This document shows, in pieces, positions 6,046-12,857 of a stretch of 12,857 bases of DNA. The translations under genes were made by a program, and so were the position numbers. The notes under the pieces were generated by a model, which was not told where the DNA came from, made no database searches, and was given only the letters and a program-made list of their open reading frames with translations. Origin of the DNA: Sulfurovum sp. (GTDB taxonomy: Bacteria > Campylobacterota > Campylobacteria > Campylobacterales > Sulfurovaceae); NCBI GenBank assembly GCA_015663065.1, contig DQSX01000220.1:1-12857 (forward strand), given 5' to 3'. Position 1 is the first letter of the stretch; every line of letters starts with the position of its first letter.

Positions 6046-8253
6046 ATGAAAAATCTAATTATCGTTGAGTCACCGGCCAAAGCAAGAACCATCAGCAATT
6101 TTCTGGGCAAAGAGTATAAGATCATCGCTTCCAAGGGGCACATCAGAGACCTGCCTAAAAGTACTTTTGGTATCACCCTTGATGATAAAACAGGGGATCT
6201 TATTCCTAAGTATTCCATTCCAAGAGATGCGAACCCGACCGTTAAAGAGTTAAAGAAACTTGCAAAATCTGCCGAAACAGTCTATATTGCAACCGATGAA
6301 GACCGTGAGGGTGAAGCTATTGGATACCATATTGCAAAAGCTATTGGAAAAGAACCTGGCGAACTTCCGCGTATCGTTTTCCATGAGATCACCAAGTCTG
6401 CCATCCAGCATGCACTGGAGACACCGCGTAAGGTAGACATGGATTCTGTAGATGCACAACAGACAAGAAGACTGCTTGACCGTATAGTCGGGTATAAACT
6501 CTCCCCACTGCTTGCCAGCAAGATCCAAAAAGGGTTGAGTGCGGGCAGGGTACAGAGTTCCACACTCAAACTGGTCGTAGACAAAGAGCGCGAGATCAAA
6601 GCCTTCAAGCCTGAAGAGTTCTGGACCATCGATGCACTGTTCCAAAAAAATATTAATGCTTCCATTTATGACTATAACGGCTTGAAAATTGAAAAACTGA
6701 CCATTAAAACTGAAGCGGATGCTACAGAGATCACGACTGCGGCAAAAGGAGAATCTTTTGTGGTTGCCTCCATTGAGAAAACCAAGAGAAAGACCAAAAC
6801 TCCTCCACCTTTTATGACATCAACACTGCAACAGACTGCCTCTACACAATTGGGATTTTCACCCAAGAAGACGATGATGGTCGCACAAAAACTCTATGAA
6901 GGTGTAAAAACAGATAAAGGGACCATGGGTGTCATTACCTATATGAGAACCGACTCCATGAACCTTGCCAAAGAGGCTGTGGCATCTGCCAGAGAGTACA
7001 TACAAGCAAACTATGGAGACAAATATCTTCCAGCTAAAGCAAAAAACTATGTGACAAAATCCAAAGGCGCACAGGAAGCACACGAAGCTATCCGTCCTAC
7101 TATGGTGGAATTTAACGCAAAAATGGCTGCCGATTATCTCTCTGTTGATGAATTGAAACTTTACAGACTCATCTACAACCGTTTTTTAGCTTGTCAAATG
7201 ACAGAAGCGGAGCTTGAGTCTCAAAGTATTCTTTTTAAAGGGGACAAGTGTACCTTTAAAGCATCGGGAAGAAAACTTCTTTTTGACGGTTTTTACAAAG
7301 TCACAGGTCACGGAGACAAAGATAAGCTGCTTCCGGACCTTGAAAAGGGTCAGGCTGTCAGTCTAGATGAGATCAAACAGGAGCAGCACTTCACTGAGCC
7401 TCCTGCACGATACAATGAAGCCAGCCTTATTAAAAAACTGGAATCTCTGGGCATTGGCCGTCCAAGTACCTATGCACCGACGGTAACCACACTGCAAACA
7501 CGTAAATACATTGAGTTGGAAAAGAAGCGCATTCATCCGACAGAAATCGCATTTACCGTCACAGAGATGCTTGAAAAACACTTTCCTGAGATTGTAGACT
7601 CCGGCTTTACCGCCAACATGGAAGAGACCCTCGATGAGGTTGCGGAAGGGAAAACAGACTGGCAGACCATCTTAAAAGCATTTTATACTCCATTTTTACA
7701 AAAAGTCGAAGAGGGGAAAAAGAGTATTAAAAGTCTTAAAGTAGCGATTCCTACAGGAGAAGACTGTCCTAAATGTGGTTCAGAACTTCTTTTGAGAAAA
7801 GGACGTTACGGAGAGTTCATTGCCTGTTCAAATTTCCCAAAATGTAAATACACAAAAAACACAGATGGTACAGAAGTGGAAGGCCCTGAAGAGACAGATG
7901 AAAAGTGTGAGAAGTGTGGCTCTATGATGGTCATTAAAAACTCAAAAAGAGGGAAATTCCTTGCCTGCTCTGCCTACCCGAAATGTAAAAATGCCAAGTC
8001 ACTTGAACCTGCGAAAGAGTTAACTGTACCTTGTCCTGAATGTGGAGGAAAGCTACAGGAGAGAGAAGGAAGACGCGGGAAGTTTTTTGGTTGTGTCAAT
8101 TACCCTAAGTGTAAATTCATAGCAAACTTTGAACCGGTTGATAAAAAGTGTCCTGAGTGTGACTACACTATGGGTAAAAAGACACTTCGCGGCAAAGAAG
8201 TCTACGAATGTTTTAAATGCAAACACAAGATCGATGTAGAAGAAAGCAAATAA
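6046..8253 (+). CDS. topA: DNA topoisomerase I (type IA)
   Basis: TopA relaxes negative supercoils by single-strand cleavage and strand passage. The 735-residue protein starts with a Toprim domain: VESPAKA with E8, and TDEDREGE with D84, D86 and E88 as the acidic metal site. SAGRVQS (165-171) belongs to the core, and MGVITYMRTDS (294-304) holds the catalytic Y299. EAHEAIRPT and GIGRPSTYAPT are further type IA signatures. From residue 574 to the end there are four consecutive Cys4 zinc-ribbon repeats (CPKCG, CEKCG, CPECG, CPECD, each with a paired downstream cysteine couple), which bind single-stranded DNA and RNA polymerase in other species. The start at 6046 follows AAGTAAGG. The stop overlaps the bioB start by one base (TAATG), so bioB translation is probably coupled. 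Confidence 0.97.
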   Translation: MKNLIIVESPAKARTISNFLGKEYKIIASKGHIRDLPKSTFGITLDDKTGDLIPKYSIPRDANPTVKELKKLAKSAETVYIATDEDREGEAIGYHIAKAIGKEPGELPRIVFHEITKSAIQHALETPRKVDMDSVDAQQTRRLLDRIVGYKLSPLLASKIQKGLSAGRVQSSTLKLVVDKEREIKAFKPEEFWTIDALFQKNINASIYDYNGLKIEKLTIKTEADATEITTAAKGESFVVASIEKTKRKTKTPPPFMTSTLQQTASTQLGFSPKKTMMVAQKLYEGVKTDKGTMGVITYMRTDSMNLAKEAVASAREYIQANYGDKYLPAKAKNYVTKSKGAQEAHEAIRPTMVEFNAKMAADYLSVDELKLYRLIYNRFLACQMTEAELESQSILFKGDKCTFKASGRKLLFDGFYKVTGHGDKDKLLPDLEKGQAVSLDEIKQEQHFTEPPARYNEASLIKKLESLGIGRPSTYAPTVTTLQTRKYIELEKKRIHPTEIAFTVTEMLEKHFPEIVDSGFTANMEETLDEVAEGKTDWQTILKAFYTPFLQKVEEGKKSIKSLKVAIPTGEDCPKCGSELLLRKGRYGEFIACSNFPKCKYTKNTDGTEVEGPEETDEKCEKCGSMMVIKNSKRGKFLACSAYPKCKNAKSLEPAKELTVPCPECGGKLQEREGRRGKFFGCVNYPKCKFIANFEPVDKKCPECDYTMGKKTLRGKEVYECFKCKHKIDVEESK

Positions 8254-9101
8254 TGCAGCCTATATTTTTATGTGCCATCAACAATATTCTCTCCGGCACC
8301 TGTCAGGAAGACTGTAAGTTCTGTACCCAATCTGTACGATATCATGCAGATATTGAGCGGTATAATTATAAAGATATCTCACAGATCGTAAAAGAGGCCA
8401 AAACTGCCAAAGAAAATGGTGCGCTTGGATATTGTCTGGTTACTGCAGGAAAAGGTCTTGATGACAAGAAAGTAGACTTTGTTGCACGTGCTGCAAAAGC
8501 GGTCAAAGCAGAAGTTGAAGGATTGAACCTCATTGCCTGTAACGGTACGGCGAACAAAGAACAATTAGTTTATCTTAAAGAACACGGCATAGACAGCTAC
8601 AATCACAATCTTGAAACATCAGAACGTTATTATGCAGAGATCTGTCAAACACATGCCTGGTCTGAACGTTATGAGACTTGTGAAAATGTAAGATCTACAG
8701 GTTTGGCACTCTGTTCAGGTGGTATTTTCGGTATGGGAGAAGAAGAAAAGGACAGAGATGAATTGCTTAGATCCATTGCTTCTCTCTCACCCGAATCAAC
8801 GCCTCTGAACTTTTACCACCCCAACCCTGCACTTCCCATAAAGACAAGAAATATTGAAAGAGAAGAAGCCATAGAGATCATCCAAAAAGCACGTGCTCTT
8901 CTTGGTGAAGGGCGACTGCTTATGGTTGCGGGAGGAAGAGAACTGCTTTTTAACGGTCATGAGGATGCCATGTTCAAAGCTGGTGCAAACTCTATGGTCA
9001 TAGGAAACTACCTGACCACAGAAGGTCTCTCTCCAAACAAAGACAAAGAGATGCTTGAATCTCTCGGATATGAAGTGGCAACCAACTGTGATACCCTCTA
9101 G
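8253..9101 (+). CDS. bioB: Biotin synthase (radical SAM)
   Basis: BioB inserts sulfur into dethiobiotin using S-adenosylmethionine, a [4Fe-4S] cluster and a sacrificial [2Fe-2S] cluster. The 282-residue protein is shorter than E. coli BioB (346) because it lacks the N-terminal extension, as in other Campylobacterota. The SAM-cluster motif is CQEDCKFC (C17, C21, C24). The second-cluster ligands are inferred as C61 (YCLVTAG), C96 (IACNGT), C154 (LCSGGIFGMGE) and R229 (GGRE). YNHNLET (117-123) is a BioB hallmark. The start chosen is the ATG at 8253 within the topA stop (TAATG); the open frame extends 12 codons further upstream but only inside topA. The end overlaps the antiporter gene. No other bio genes are in the window. 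Confidence 0.95.
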   Translation: MQPIFLCAINNILSGTCQEDCKFCTQSVRYHADIERYNYKDISQIVKEAKTAKENGALGYCLVTAGKGLDDKKVDFVARAAKAVKAEVEGLNLIACNGTANKEQLVYLKEHGIDSYNHNLETSERYYAEICQTHAWSERYETCENVRSTGLALCSGGIFGMGEEEKDRDELLRSIASLSPESTPLNFYHPNPALPIKTRNIEREEAIEIIQKARALLGEGRLLMVAGGRELLFNGHEDAMFKAGANSMVIGNYLTTEGLSPNKDKEMLESLGYEVATNCDTL

Positions 9102-10245
9102 CATCACCCTTATACTTACCCTCTCTTTGCTGATCTGGGGCAGCCCGTTTGTTGCAAAATTCGTACGTATCCCCATCCCTCCTGTGGAGATCATGCTGGG
9201 TTCTCTTTTTGCCTATATGGGATTTGTTACAGACAATCAGTATTTTGACATTATCGCAGAGATAGGTTTTTTGTATCTCATGTTCCTGGCCGGGATGGAA
9301 GTGGACCTAAAACAGATCACAAGAAGCTCAAAAGAGGTAATACAAAAATCTATACTCTTCATCTCACTGATGGCATTCTTTTCCATTACTCTAGGGATGA
9401 TGTTCAGGCTCAATGCCATCACCATCATCTCTATGCCGCTCATCTCCATCGGTCTGCTTGCTTCACTCTCTAAAACCTATGGTAAGGAACAGTCCTGGCT
9501 AAAACTTGCTTTTATCGCAGGTATACTCGGGGAAGTCATCTCAATTGCAGCACTGACCATCTTCGATGCAGCAAGTTCCACAGGATTCAGTATTGCACTT
9601 ATCATCAAGCTTGGATATTTACTTCTTTTTATCTTGACGGTCTATATTATTTACCGCTTTCTGCATCTTCTTTTTTGGTGGTTCCCGGAGATCAAAAGTA
9701 TACTGGTACCCAAGATAGATACTTCTGACCAGGATATACGTCTGGCAATGGCTCTCTTTTTCATTTTGATCGCGGTTATGTACTCTTTAGGGTTAGAGCT
9801 TGCCCTGGGTGCATTTATTGCAGGGATCGCCATTTCAGCATTTTTTCATCATGAAAAGAAACTGGAAGAGAAAATATCAAGTATCGGTTTCGGATTTTTG
9901 GTACCATTGTTCTTTATCCATGTAGGGGCATCATTTGATCTTCAATCACTGATGGTAGAAGGGGTGATCACAGGAGCATTGCTTATTACAACGCTTATGC
10001 TTTTGGCGAGGGTTCTGGCTGCAGTGGTACTGAAAAATATTTCAGGTTCAAGAGATGCATTTCTTATTGCACTCTCCCTTTCCATGCCGCTTACTTTGCT
10101 TGTAGCCGTAGCGACCATAGGATATGAAACAGAATGGATCGATATTCTCAGTTATTACCAGTTGATCCTGGCCAGTATCTTTGAAATTATTATCTCTATG
10201 ACCGTGATCAAAATATTAAATGTAAAAAGAGAAGAGAAACTTTAG
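9070..10245 (+). CDS. CPA2-family cation/proton antiporter (KefB/NapA-like)
   Basis: An inner-membrane antiporter exchanging Na+ or K+ for H+. About 391 residues with roughly 11-12 hydrophobic segments and no C-terminal TrkA nucleotide-binding domain, so it is membrane domain only. CPA2 hallmarks are FLAGMEVDL (72-80) after the third segment, the later LGAFIAGI, and VPLFFIHVGASFD. At the position where NapA-type proteins carry an Asp-Asp pair and KefC a Gln-Asp, this protein has Gly-Glu (G154, E155, in AGILGEVISI), an uncommon choice for the ion site. The start is uncertain: ATG 9070 (used here) overlaps bioB by 32 bases; GTG 9088 and TTG 9055 are in-frame alternatives, and none has a strong ribosome site. 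The overlap suggests coupling to bioB. A transporter gene next to bioB is also recalled in Campylobacter (Cj1684c). Confidence 0.85.
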   Translation: MKWQPTVIPSSITLILTLSLLIWGSPFVAKFVRIPIPPVEIMLGSLFAYMGFVTDNQYFDIIAEIGFLYLMFLAGMEVDLKQITRSSKEVIQKSILFISLMAFFSITLGMMFRLNAITIISMPLISIGLLASLSKTYGKEQSWLKLAFIAGILGEVISIAALTIFDAASSTGFSIALIIKLGYLLLFILTVYIIYRFLHLLFWWFPEIKSILVPKIDTSDQDIRLAMALFFILIAVMYSLGLELALGAFIAGIAISAFFHHEKKLEEKISSIGFGFLVPLFFIHVGASFDLQSLMVEGVITGALLITTLMLLARVLAAVVLKNISGSRDAFLIALSLSMPLTLLVAVATIGYETEWIDILSYYQLILASIFEIIISMTVIKILNVKREEKL

Positions 10246-10257
10246 AGAACTTCTCTA
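10243..10257. terminator. Short inverted repeat between convergent stop codons
   Basis: TAGAGAA-C-TTCTCTA is a perfect 7-base inverted repeat with a one-base centre. Its left end is the TAG stop of the antiporter gene, and its right end is the complement of the TAG stop of the opposing gene. It could weakly terminate transcription from both sides, but no T-run follows on either strand, so real terminator activity is uncertain. Confidence 0.3.
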
Positions 10258-11091
10258 GTCTACCTCGGCGATAGCTTTTCTGTATTCTTCTTCAGCCTTT
10301 TTAGCTGCTTCTGCTGCTTCACGTGTGAGGTTTATATCTTTTACTGCAGGTGCTTCTACAGTCGATTCTGAAGCTTTTGCTGTTTCTGCTGCTTGTGCTG
10401 CTGATTCTTTTGCTGCCTGTTCTGCTGCAGCTTTTTCATTGGCTTCTTTTTTGGCAGCAGCTTCTTCTGCAGCAAACTCTCTCTCCAATTCCTCTTTTTC
10501 AGCTTTGAGTTTTGCCAGCTCTGCCGCTTCTTTACGTTTTTTGTTTTCTAAGGCTTCTTGAGCAAGTTGTTCTTCTGCAAGTTTTTCCAACGCAAGCTTT
10601 TCTGCTTCGAGTTTTGCTTTTTCCTGCTTGAGTACTTCTTCTTTGGCTCTCTCTTCTTCAATGCGGGCTTGTTCTTCCTGTACTTTTTTGAGTCTCTCTT
10701 CTTCTGCACTTGCGTTTGTCTTTTCAGGTGCTTCCGGTGTTGCTTCTGTTACTTCTTCTTTTACTGCCAGAGTTTCTTCAGCTGTCTCTACCTCTACATC
10801 TTTTTTTGTTTCTTCTACTATTTCAGTCTGCACTACTGAAGGTGCTTCCTCTTCAGCTTGCCCAACTTCACCCTCCTCTGCTGCATTATCATCTTCCTCT
10901 TCATCGATCTCTGCATCATCTGCCGCATCAGCTTCTGCTTTCAGCTTATCTGCAATCACTTTTAACTCTTTTAAAAGCGCCGACTGATCCTTTTCGATCT
11001 TTTGAATATTTTGATTAACTGCAAAGGGATTTTCAGATGCATTTGCCCCTACAAATAAAAATGCAAGCACTGCCAATATATACTTTTTCAT
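10255..11091 (-). CDS. Secreted acidic Ala/Glu/Lys-rich coiled-coil protein, function unknown
   Basis: Function not recognised. The 278-residue product begins with a signal peptide (MKKYILAVLAFLFVGANA, cleavage near ANA-SENPF), so it is probably periplasmic or surface-anchored. After a short N-terminal part (ENPFAVNQNIQKIEKDQSAL) comes an acidic stretch (about 55-125) full of Glu, Asp, Ala and Val, then a long Ala/Glu/Lys helix (about 125-240) with heptad-like spacing that would form a coiled coil, and a short tail ending EYRKAIAEVD. It resembles TolA-like or spacer domains, but such composition gives false similarities. The start at 11091 is chosen because AAGGAG lies upstream and it gives a clean signal peptide; an ATG 7 codons earlier overlaps that ribosome site. 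It is the last gene of the recA-eno-ftsB-like strand, where related bacteria have other envelope proteins, so a cell-envelope role is plausible. Confidence 0.7.
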   Translation of the reverse strand: MKKYILAVLAFLFVGANASENPFAVNQNIQKIEKDQSALLKELKVIADKLKAEADAADDAEIDEEEDDNAAEEGEVGQAEEEAPSVVQTEIVEETKKDVEVETAEETLAVKEEVTEATPEAPEKTNASAEEERLKKVQEEQARIEEERAKEEVLKQEKAKLEAEKLALEKLAEEQLAQEALENKKRKEAAELAKLKAEKEELEREFAAEEAAAKKEANEKAAAEQAAKESAAQAAETAKASESTVEAPAVKDINLTREAAEAAKKAEEEYRKAIAEVD

Positions 11092-11137
11092 ATCTCTTCT
11101 CCTTGTTTTCATTATTTTACTTAAAACATAATATCTA

Positions 11138-11143
11138 ATTATA
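11138..11143 (-). promoter_or_regulatory. Candidate -10 box for the coiled-coil protein gene
   Basis: TATAAT on the minus strand, just after the ftsB-like stop and 46 bases before the chosen ATG. No -35 box is evident. The 53-base gap is AT-rich, so chance occurrence is possible. Confidence 0.3.
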
Positions 11144-11144
11144 A

Positions 11145-11396
11145 CTATATATTAGGTTCCAACTGCTTTAATTCGAAAAATGCTTTTTGCAACTCTTGAT
11201 TTTCTCTTTTTAATGTTTTGCCTTTCTGAAGTAAAACCTGTTTTTTCTCTTTTAACTGCTTCAAGACAGTTAAAGAGTTCTCCCCATTCATCAAAACAGC
11301 AATATAGATACCAAAAAGCAAAATACCTATGGTTGTCATTAAAATAGTTTTTAGTGACAACCCTGCCAGTGCTTCCACTTCCTGTGTATCTGCCAA
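11145..11396 (-). CDS. FtsB/DivIC-like septum formation initiator protein
   Basis: An 83-residue single-pass membrane protein probably linked to the FtsQLB-type division complex. Residues about 15-37 form one transmembrane helix (LKTILMTTIGILLFGIYIAV). Residues about 40-76 form a coiled coil with heptad Leu/Lys/Glu pattern (LKQLKEKKQVLLQKGKTLKR, then ENQELQKAFFELKQLE). This layout, a short cytoplasmic end, one helix and a periplasmic coiled coil, is that of FtsB/DivIC. The start codon is TTG at 11396, preceded at proper spacing by AGGGG that overlaps the eno stop (TAGGGG), so its translation is probably coupled to enolase. The same eno-neighbour position is recalled in Campylobacter (Cj1671c region). 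Similarity is low in this family, so the division role is inferred from layout and context. Confidence 0.75.
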   Translation of the reverse strand: MADTQEVEALAGLSLKTILMTTIGILLFGIYIAVLMNGENSLTVLKQLKEKKQVLLQKGKTLKRENQELQKAFFELKQLEPNI

Positions 11397-11405
11397 ATTT
11401 AACCC

Positions 11406-12680
11406 CTATTTCTTAAAAAGGGTGTCTCCAAGATATTCAAACTGACCAAGTTCAGCTTCGATCTCAAGTAATCTATTGTATTTTGCAATTCTGTCAGATC
11501 TTGCAGTGGAACCGGTTTTGATCTCACCCGTATTCAGTGCTACGGCAAAATCGGCAATGAATGTATCTTCACTCTCACCCGATCTGTGGGACATGACACA
11601 AGTGTATCCTGATCTTTGTGCCAAACGTACAGTCTGCATGGTTTCAGATACTGTTCCGATCTGGTTTGGCTTGATAAGAATAGAGTTTGCAATATCTTTC
11701 TCTATTCCCTCCGCAAGAATAGCTACATTGGTTACAAAAAGATCATCCCCGACCAGCTGTACTTTATCTCCAAGTACTTCTGTAAGTTCTTTCCACCCTG
11801 TCCAGTCATCTTCGTCCAAACCGTCTTCGATGGAGACAATAGGGTATTTCTCGCACATTTCAGCATAGTATGCTATCAATTCAGAAGAGGTGATCTCTCT
11901 GTTTTCAGACTTAAGTACATACAAGCCCTCATCATTTGTCAACTCACTCGCAGCAACATCAAGGGCAATGGCGATCTCTTCTCCAGGTTTGTATCCTGCT
12001 TTTTCAATGGCTTTAATAATAACCTGGATCGGCTCTTCATTGCTTTTCAGATTTGGTGCAAATCCGCCTTCGTCACCCACCGCTGTACTCTCACCCATCT
12101 CATCAATGATCTTTTTTAGTGTATGATAGACTTCTGCACAGGCTCTCAATCCTTCAGAAAATCTGTCAAAGCCAACCGGCATGACCATGTATTCCTGAAA
12201 GTCCACAGAGTTGTTTGCATGTTCACCACCGTTGATGATGTTCAGCATTGGTACAGGCATGACCACTGCATTTGCTCCACCAAGATAACGGTAAAGAGGC
12301 ATACCCATACTTTGTGCCGCCACACGTGCAATAGCCATAGAGACACCAAGGACCGCATTGGCACCGAGGTTTCCATAGTTCTCTGTGCCGTCTACTTCTT
12401 TCATTGTAAGATCTATCTCTGCCTGATTGAAAGGACTAAGACCCACCAAAGCATCACATATCGGACCGTTTACATTTTCACAAGCTTGAAGTACCCCTTT
12501 GCCCATATATCTGTCACCGCCGTCACGCAACTCCAATGCTTCACGCTTCCCTGTACTTGCACCACTAGGCACAATGGCAGATGCCGTAGTCCCGTCACTT
12601 AAACTTACTGTTGCACGAACCGTTGGGTTACCCCTGCTGTCCATCACTTCTGTTGCCACGATCTCATCAATAAAAATCAT
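11406..12680 (-). CDS. eno: Enolase (phosphopyruvate hydratase)
   Basis: Enolase interconverts 2-phosphoglycerate and phosphoenolpyruvate in glycolysis and gluconeogenesis. The 424-residue protein has DSRGNPT (14-20), the SGAST mobile loop (39-43), H154 and E163 (EHANN, FQEYM), GDEGG with catalytic E204, Mg2+ ligands D241 (LDVAASE), E285 (SIEDG) and D312 (GDD), ILIKPNQIGTVSET (334-347) with catalytic K337, and SHRSGE (364-369). The loop reads KPNQIG rather than the KFNQIG of E. coli. The start at 12680 (MIFIDE) is chosen because AAGGA lies 5 bases upstream and conserved sequence begins there; the open frame runs 14 codons further without support. It has its own promoter and is followed after 9 bases by the ftsB-like gene. 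Confidence 0.97.
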   Translation of the reverse strand: MIFIDEIVATEVMDSRGNPTVRATVSLSDGTTASAIVPSGASTGKREALELRDGGDRYMGKGVLQACENVNGPICDALVGLSPFNQAEIDLTMKEVDGTENYGNLGANAVLGVSMAIARVAAQSMGMPLYRYLGGANAVVMPVPMLNIINGGEHANNSVDFQEYMVMPVGFDRFSEGLRACAEVYHTLKKIIDEMGESTAVGDEGGFAPNLKSNEEPIQVIIKAIEKAGYKPGEEIAIALDVAASELTNDEGLYVLKSENREITSSELIAYYAEMCEKYPIVSIEDGLDEDDWTGWKELTEVLGDKVQLVGDDLFVTNVAILAEGIEKDIANSILIKPNQIGTVSETMQTVRLAQRSGYTCVMSHRSGESEDTFIADFAVALNTGEIKTGSTARSDRIAKYNRLLEIEAELGQFEYLGDTLFKK

Positions 12681-12731
12681 TCTCATCCTTTTTTGGGCAT
12701 AACACGTCACCCTGCATTTCATTTATCTATT

Positions 12732-12760
12732 ATTTTATCAAAATTCACCCTTAATGTATA
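12732..12760 (-). promoter_or_regulatory. Candidate sigma-70 promoter for eno
   Basis: On the minus strand, TATACA (12755-12760, four of six matches to TTGACA) and TAAAAT (12732-12737) are 17 bases apart, just downstream of the recA terminator. Transcription would start about 45 bases before the eno ATG. This fits separate expression of eno and its downstream genes. Confidence 0.55.
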
Positions 12761-12768
12761 TGAATATC

Positions 12769-12796
12769 AAAAAAATGCGGATTAGTCCTCCTGCAT
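12769..12796 (-). terminator. Rho-independent terminator of recA
   Basis: On the minus strand, ATGCAGGA (12789-12796) pairs with TCCGCAT (12775-12781) with one bulged A. The 7-base loop holds the recA stop codon, and a run of seven Ts follows (12769-12775). The last recA codons and the stop are part of the terminator. This separates recA from eno transcription. Confidence 0.7.
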
Positions 12797-12857
12797 TTCA
12801 CTTTCATCTACGGTCAATGCTGCACCAAAACCTAAAGCTTCTTTAATTTTGCCTTCG
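12782..12857 (-). CDS. recA: RecA recombinase, C-terminal end only
   Basis: Only the last 24 codons are in the window, reading EGKIKEALGFG, then AALTVDESEMQED and stop. The KIKEALG segment followed by an acidic tail matches the end of RecA, where the acidic tail tunes DNA binding. A recA-eno order is also what I recall for Campylobacter and Helicobacter. Nothing can be said about the rest of the gene. The stop lies inside the terminator hairpin. Confidence 0.78.
   Translation of the reverse strand, partial: EGKIKEALGFGAALTVDESEMQED

Larger units (their letters stand above)
12711..12800 (-). repeat. Direct repeat CCTGCATTTCA bracketing the eno promoter
   Basis: The 11-mer CCTGCATTTCA occurs at 12711-12721 and at 12790-12800, 79 bases apart. 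The right copy is the end of recA and forms an arm of its terminator. The left copy lies in the eno leader, downstream of the candidate promoter. This may be a small duplication; a regulatory role is speculative. Confidence 0.45.

Noticed and set aside
6250..6665. Long minus-strand frames inside topA
   Set aside because: They overlap the Toprim and core regions of topA, whose motifs are unmistakable; they are antisense shadows.
8217..8252. Longer BioB start inside topA
   Set aside because: The TAATG junction gives a start matching the short BioB form; the extra 12 residues are a topA reading shadow.
10325..11018. Several long plus-strand frames opposite the coiled-coil gene, rich in Ser, Phe or Leu
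   Set aside because: These are shadows of the biased Ala/Glu/Lys codons on the other strand. The minus-strand frame has a ribosome site and a signal peptide.
12681..12722. Extended enolase start 14 codons upstream
   Set aside because: The extra residues are not enolase-like and the upstream ATG has no ribosome site; AAGGA precedes the shorter start.

Overview
The window looks like chromosomal DNA of a Campylobacterota bacterium, most likely a Sulfurovum- or Sulfurimonas-like sulfur oxidiser. This rests on gene neighbourhoods remembered from Campylobacter and Helicobacter: recA-eno-(FtsB-like), topA-bioB-(CPA2 antiporter), and a SurA-like periplasmic chaperone beside dcd. The proteins also have an epsilon flavour, for example a short BioB. 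The genus is an inference. No tRNA, rRNA, CRISPR array or insertion sequence was seen, and no gene-free stretch exceeds 300 bases.

Left part (1-4448, all minus strand). A type II toxin-antitoxin pair, hipB then hipA, sits at the edge. hipA runs off the window but is open for 341 codons. The pair has its own near-consensus promoter overlain by repeats. Upstream of it, and transcribed toward it, is a three-gene operon: an LsrG-like antibiotic-biosynthesis-monooxygenase (ABM) fold protein, a stand-alone class II aldolase, and a clear LsrK (autoinducer-2 kinase). A TATAAT box flanked by two related palindromes lies just before lsrK. This cassette is the most interesting part of the window. It looks like an autoinducer-2 (AI-2) phosphorylation and breakdown module in which a metal-dependent aldolase stands where enteric bacteria have LsrF, with no Lsr transporter or LsrR nearby.

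Middle (4563-10245, all plus strand). A divergent intergenic region leads into a SurA-like exported chaperone and dcd (dCTP deaminase), then topA (DNA topoisomerase I), bioB (biotin synthase) and a CPA2-type cation/proton antiporter. The last three overlap end to start, which suggests one transcription unit with translational coupling.

Right part (10255-12857, all minus strand). The end of recA with its own terminator is followed by eno, an FtsB/DivIC-like small membrane protein with a TTG start, and a secreted, very acidic and alanine-rich coiled-coil protein of unknown function. This block converges on the antiporter gene, and the two opposing stop codons lie in the two arms of one short inverted repeat.

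Most of the window is housekeeping. The accessory parts are hipBA, the AI-2-like operon and the low-complexity coiled-coil protein.
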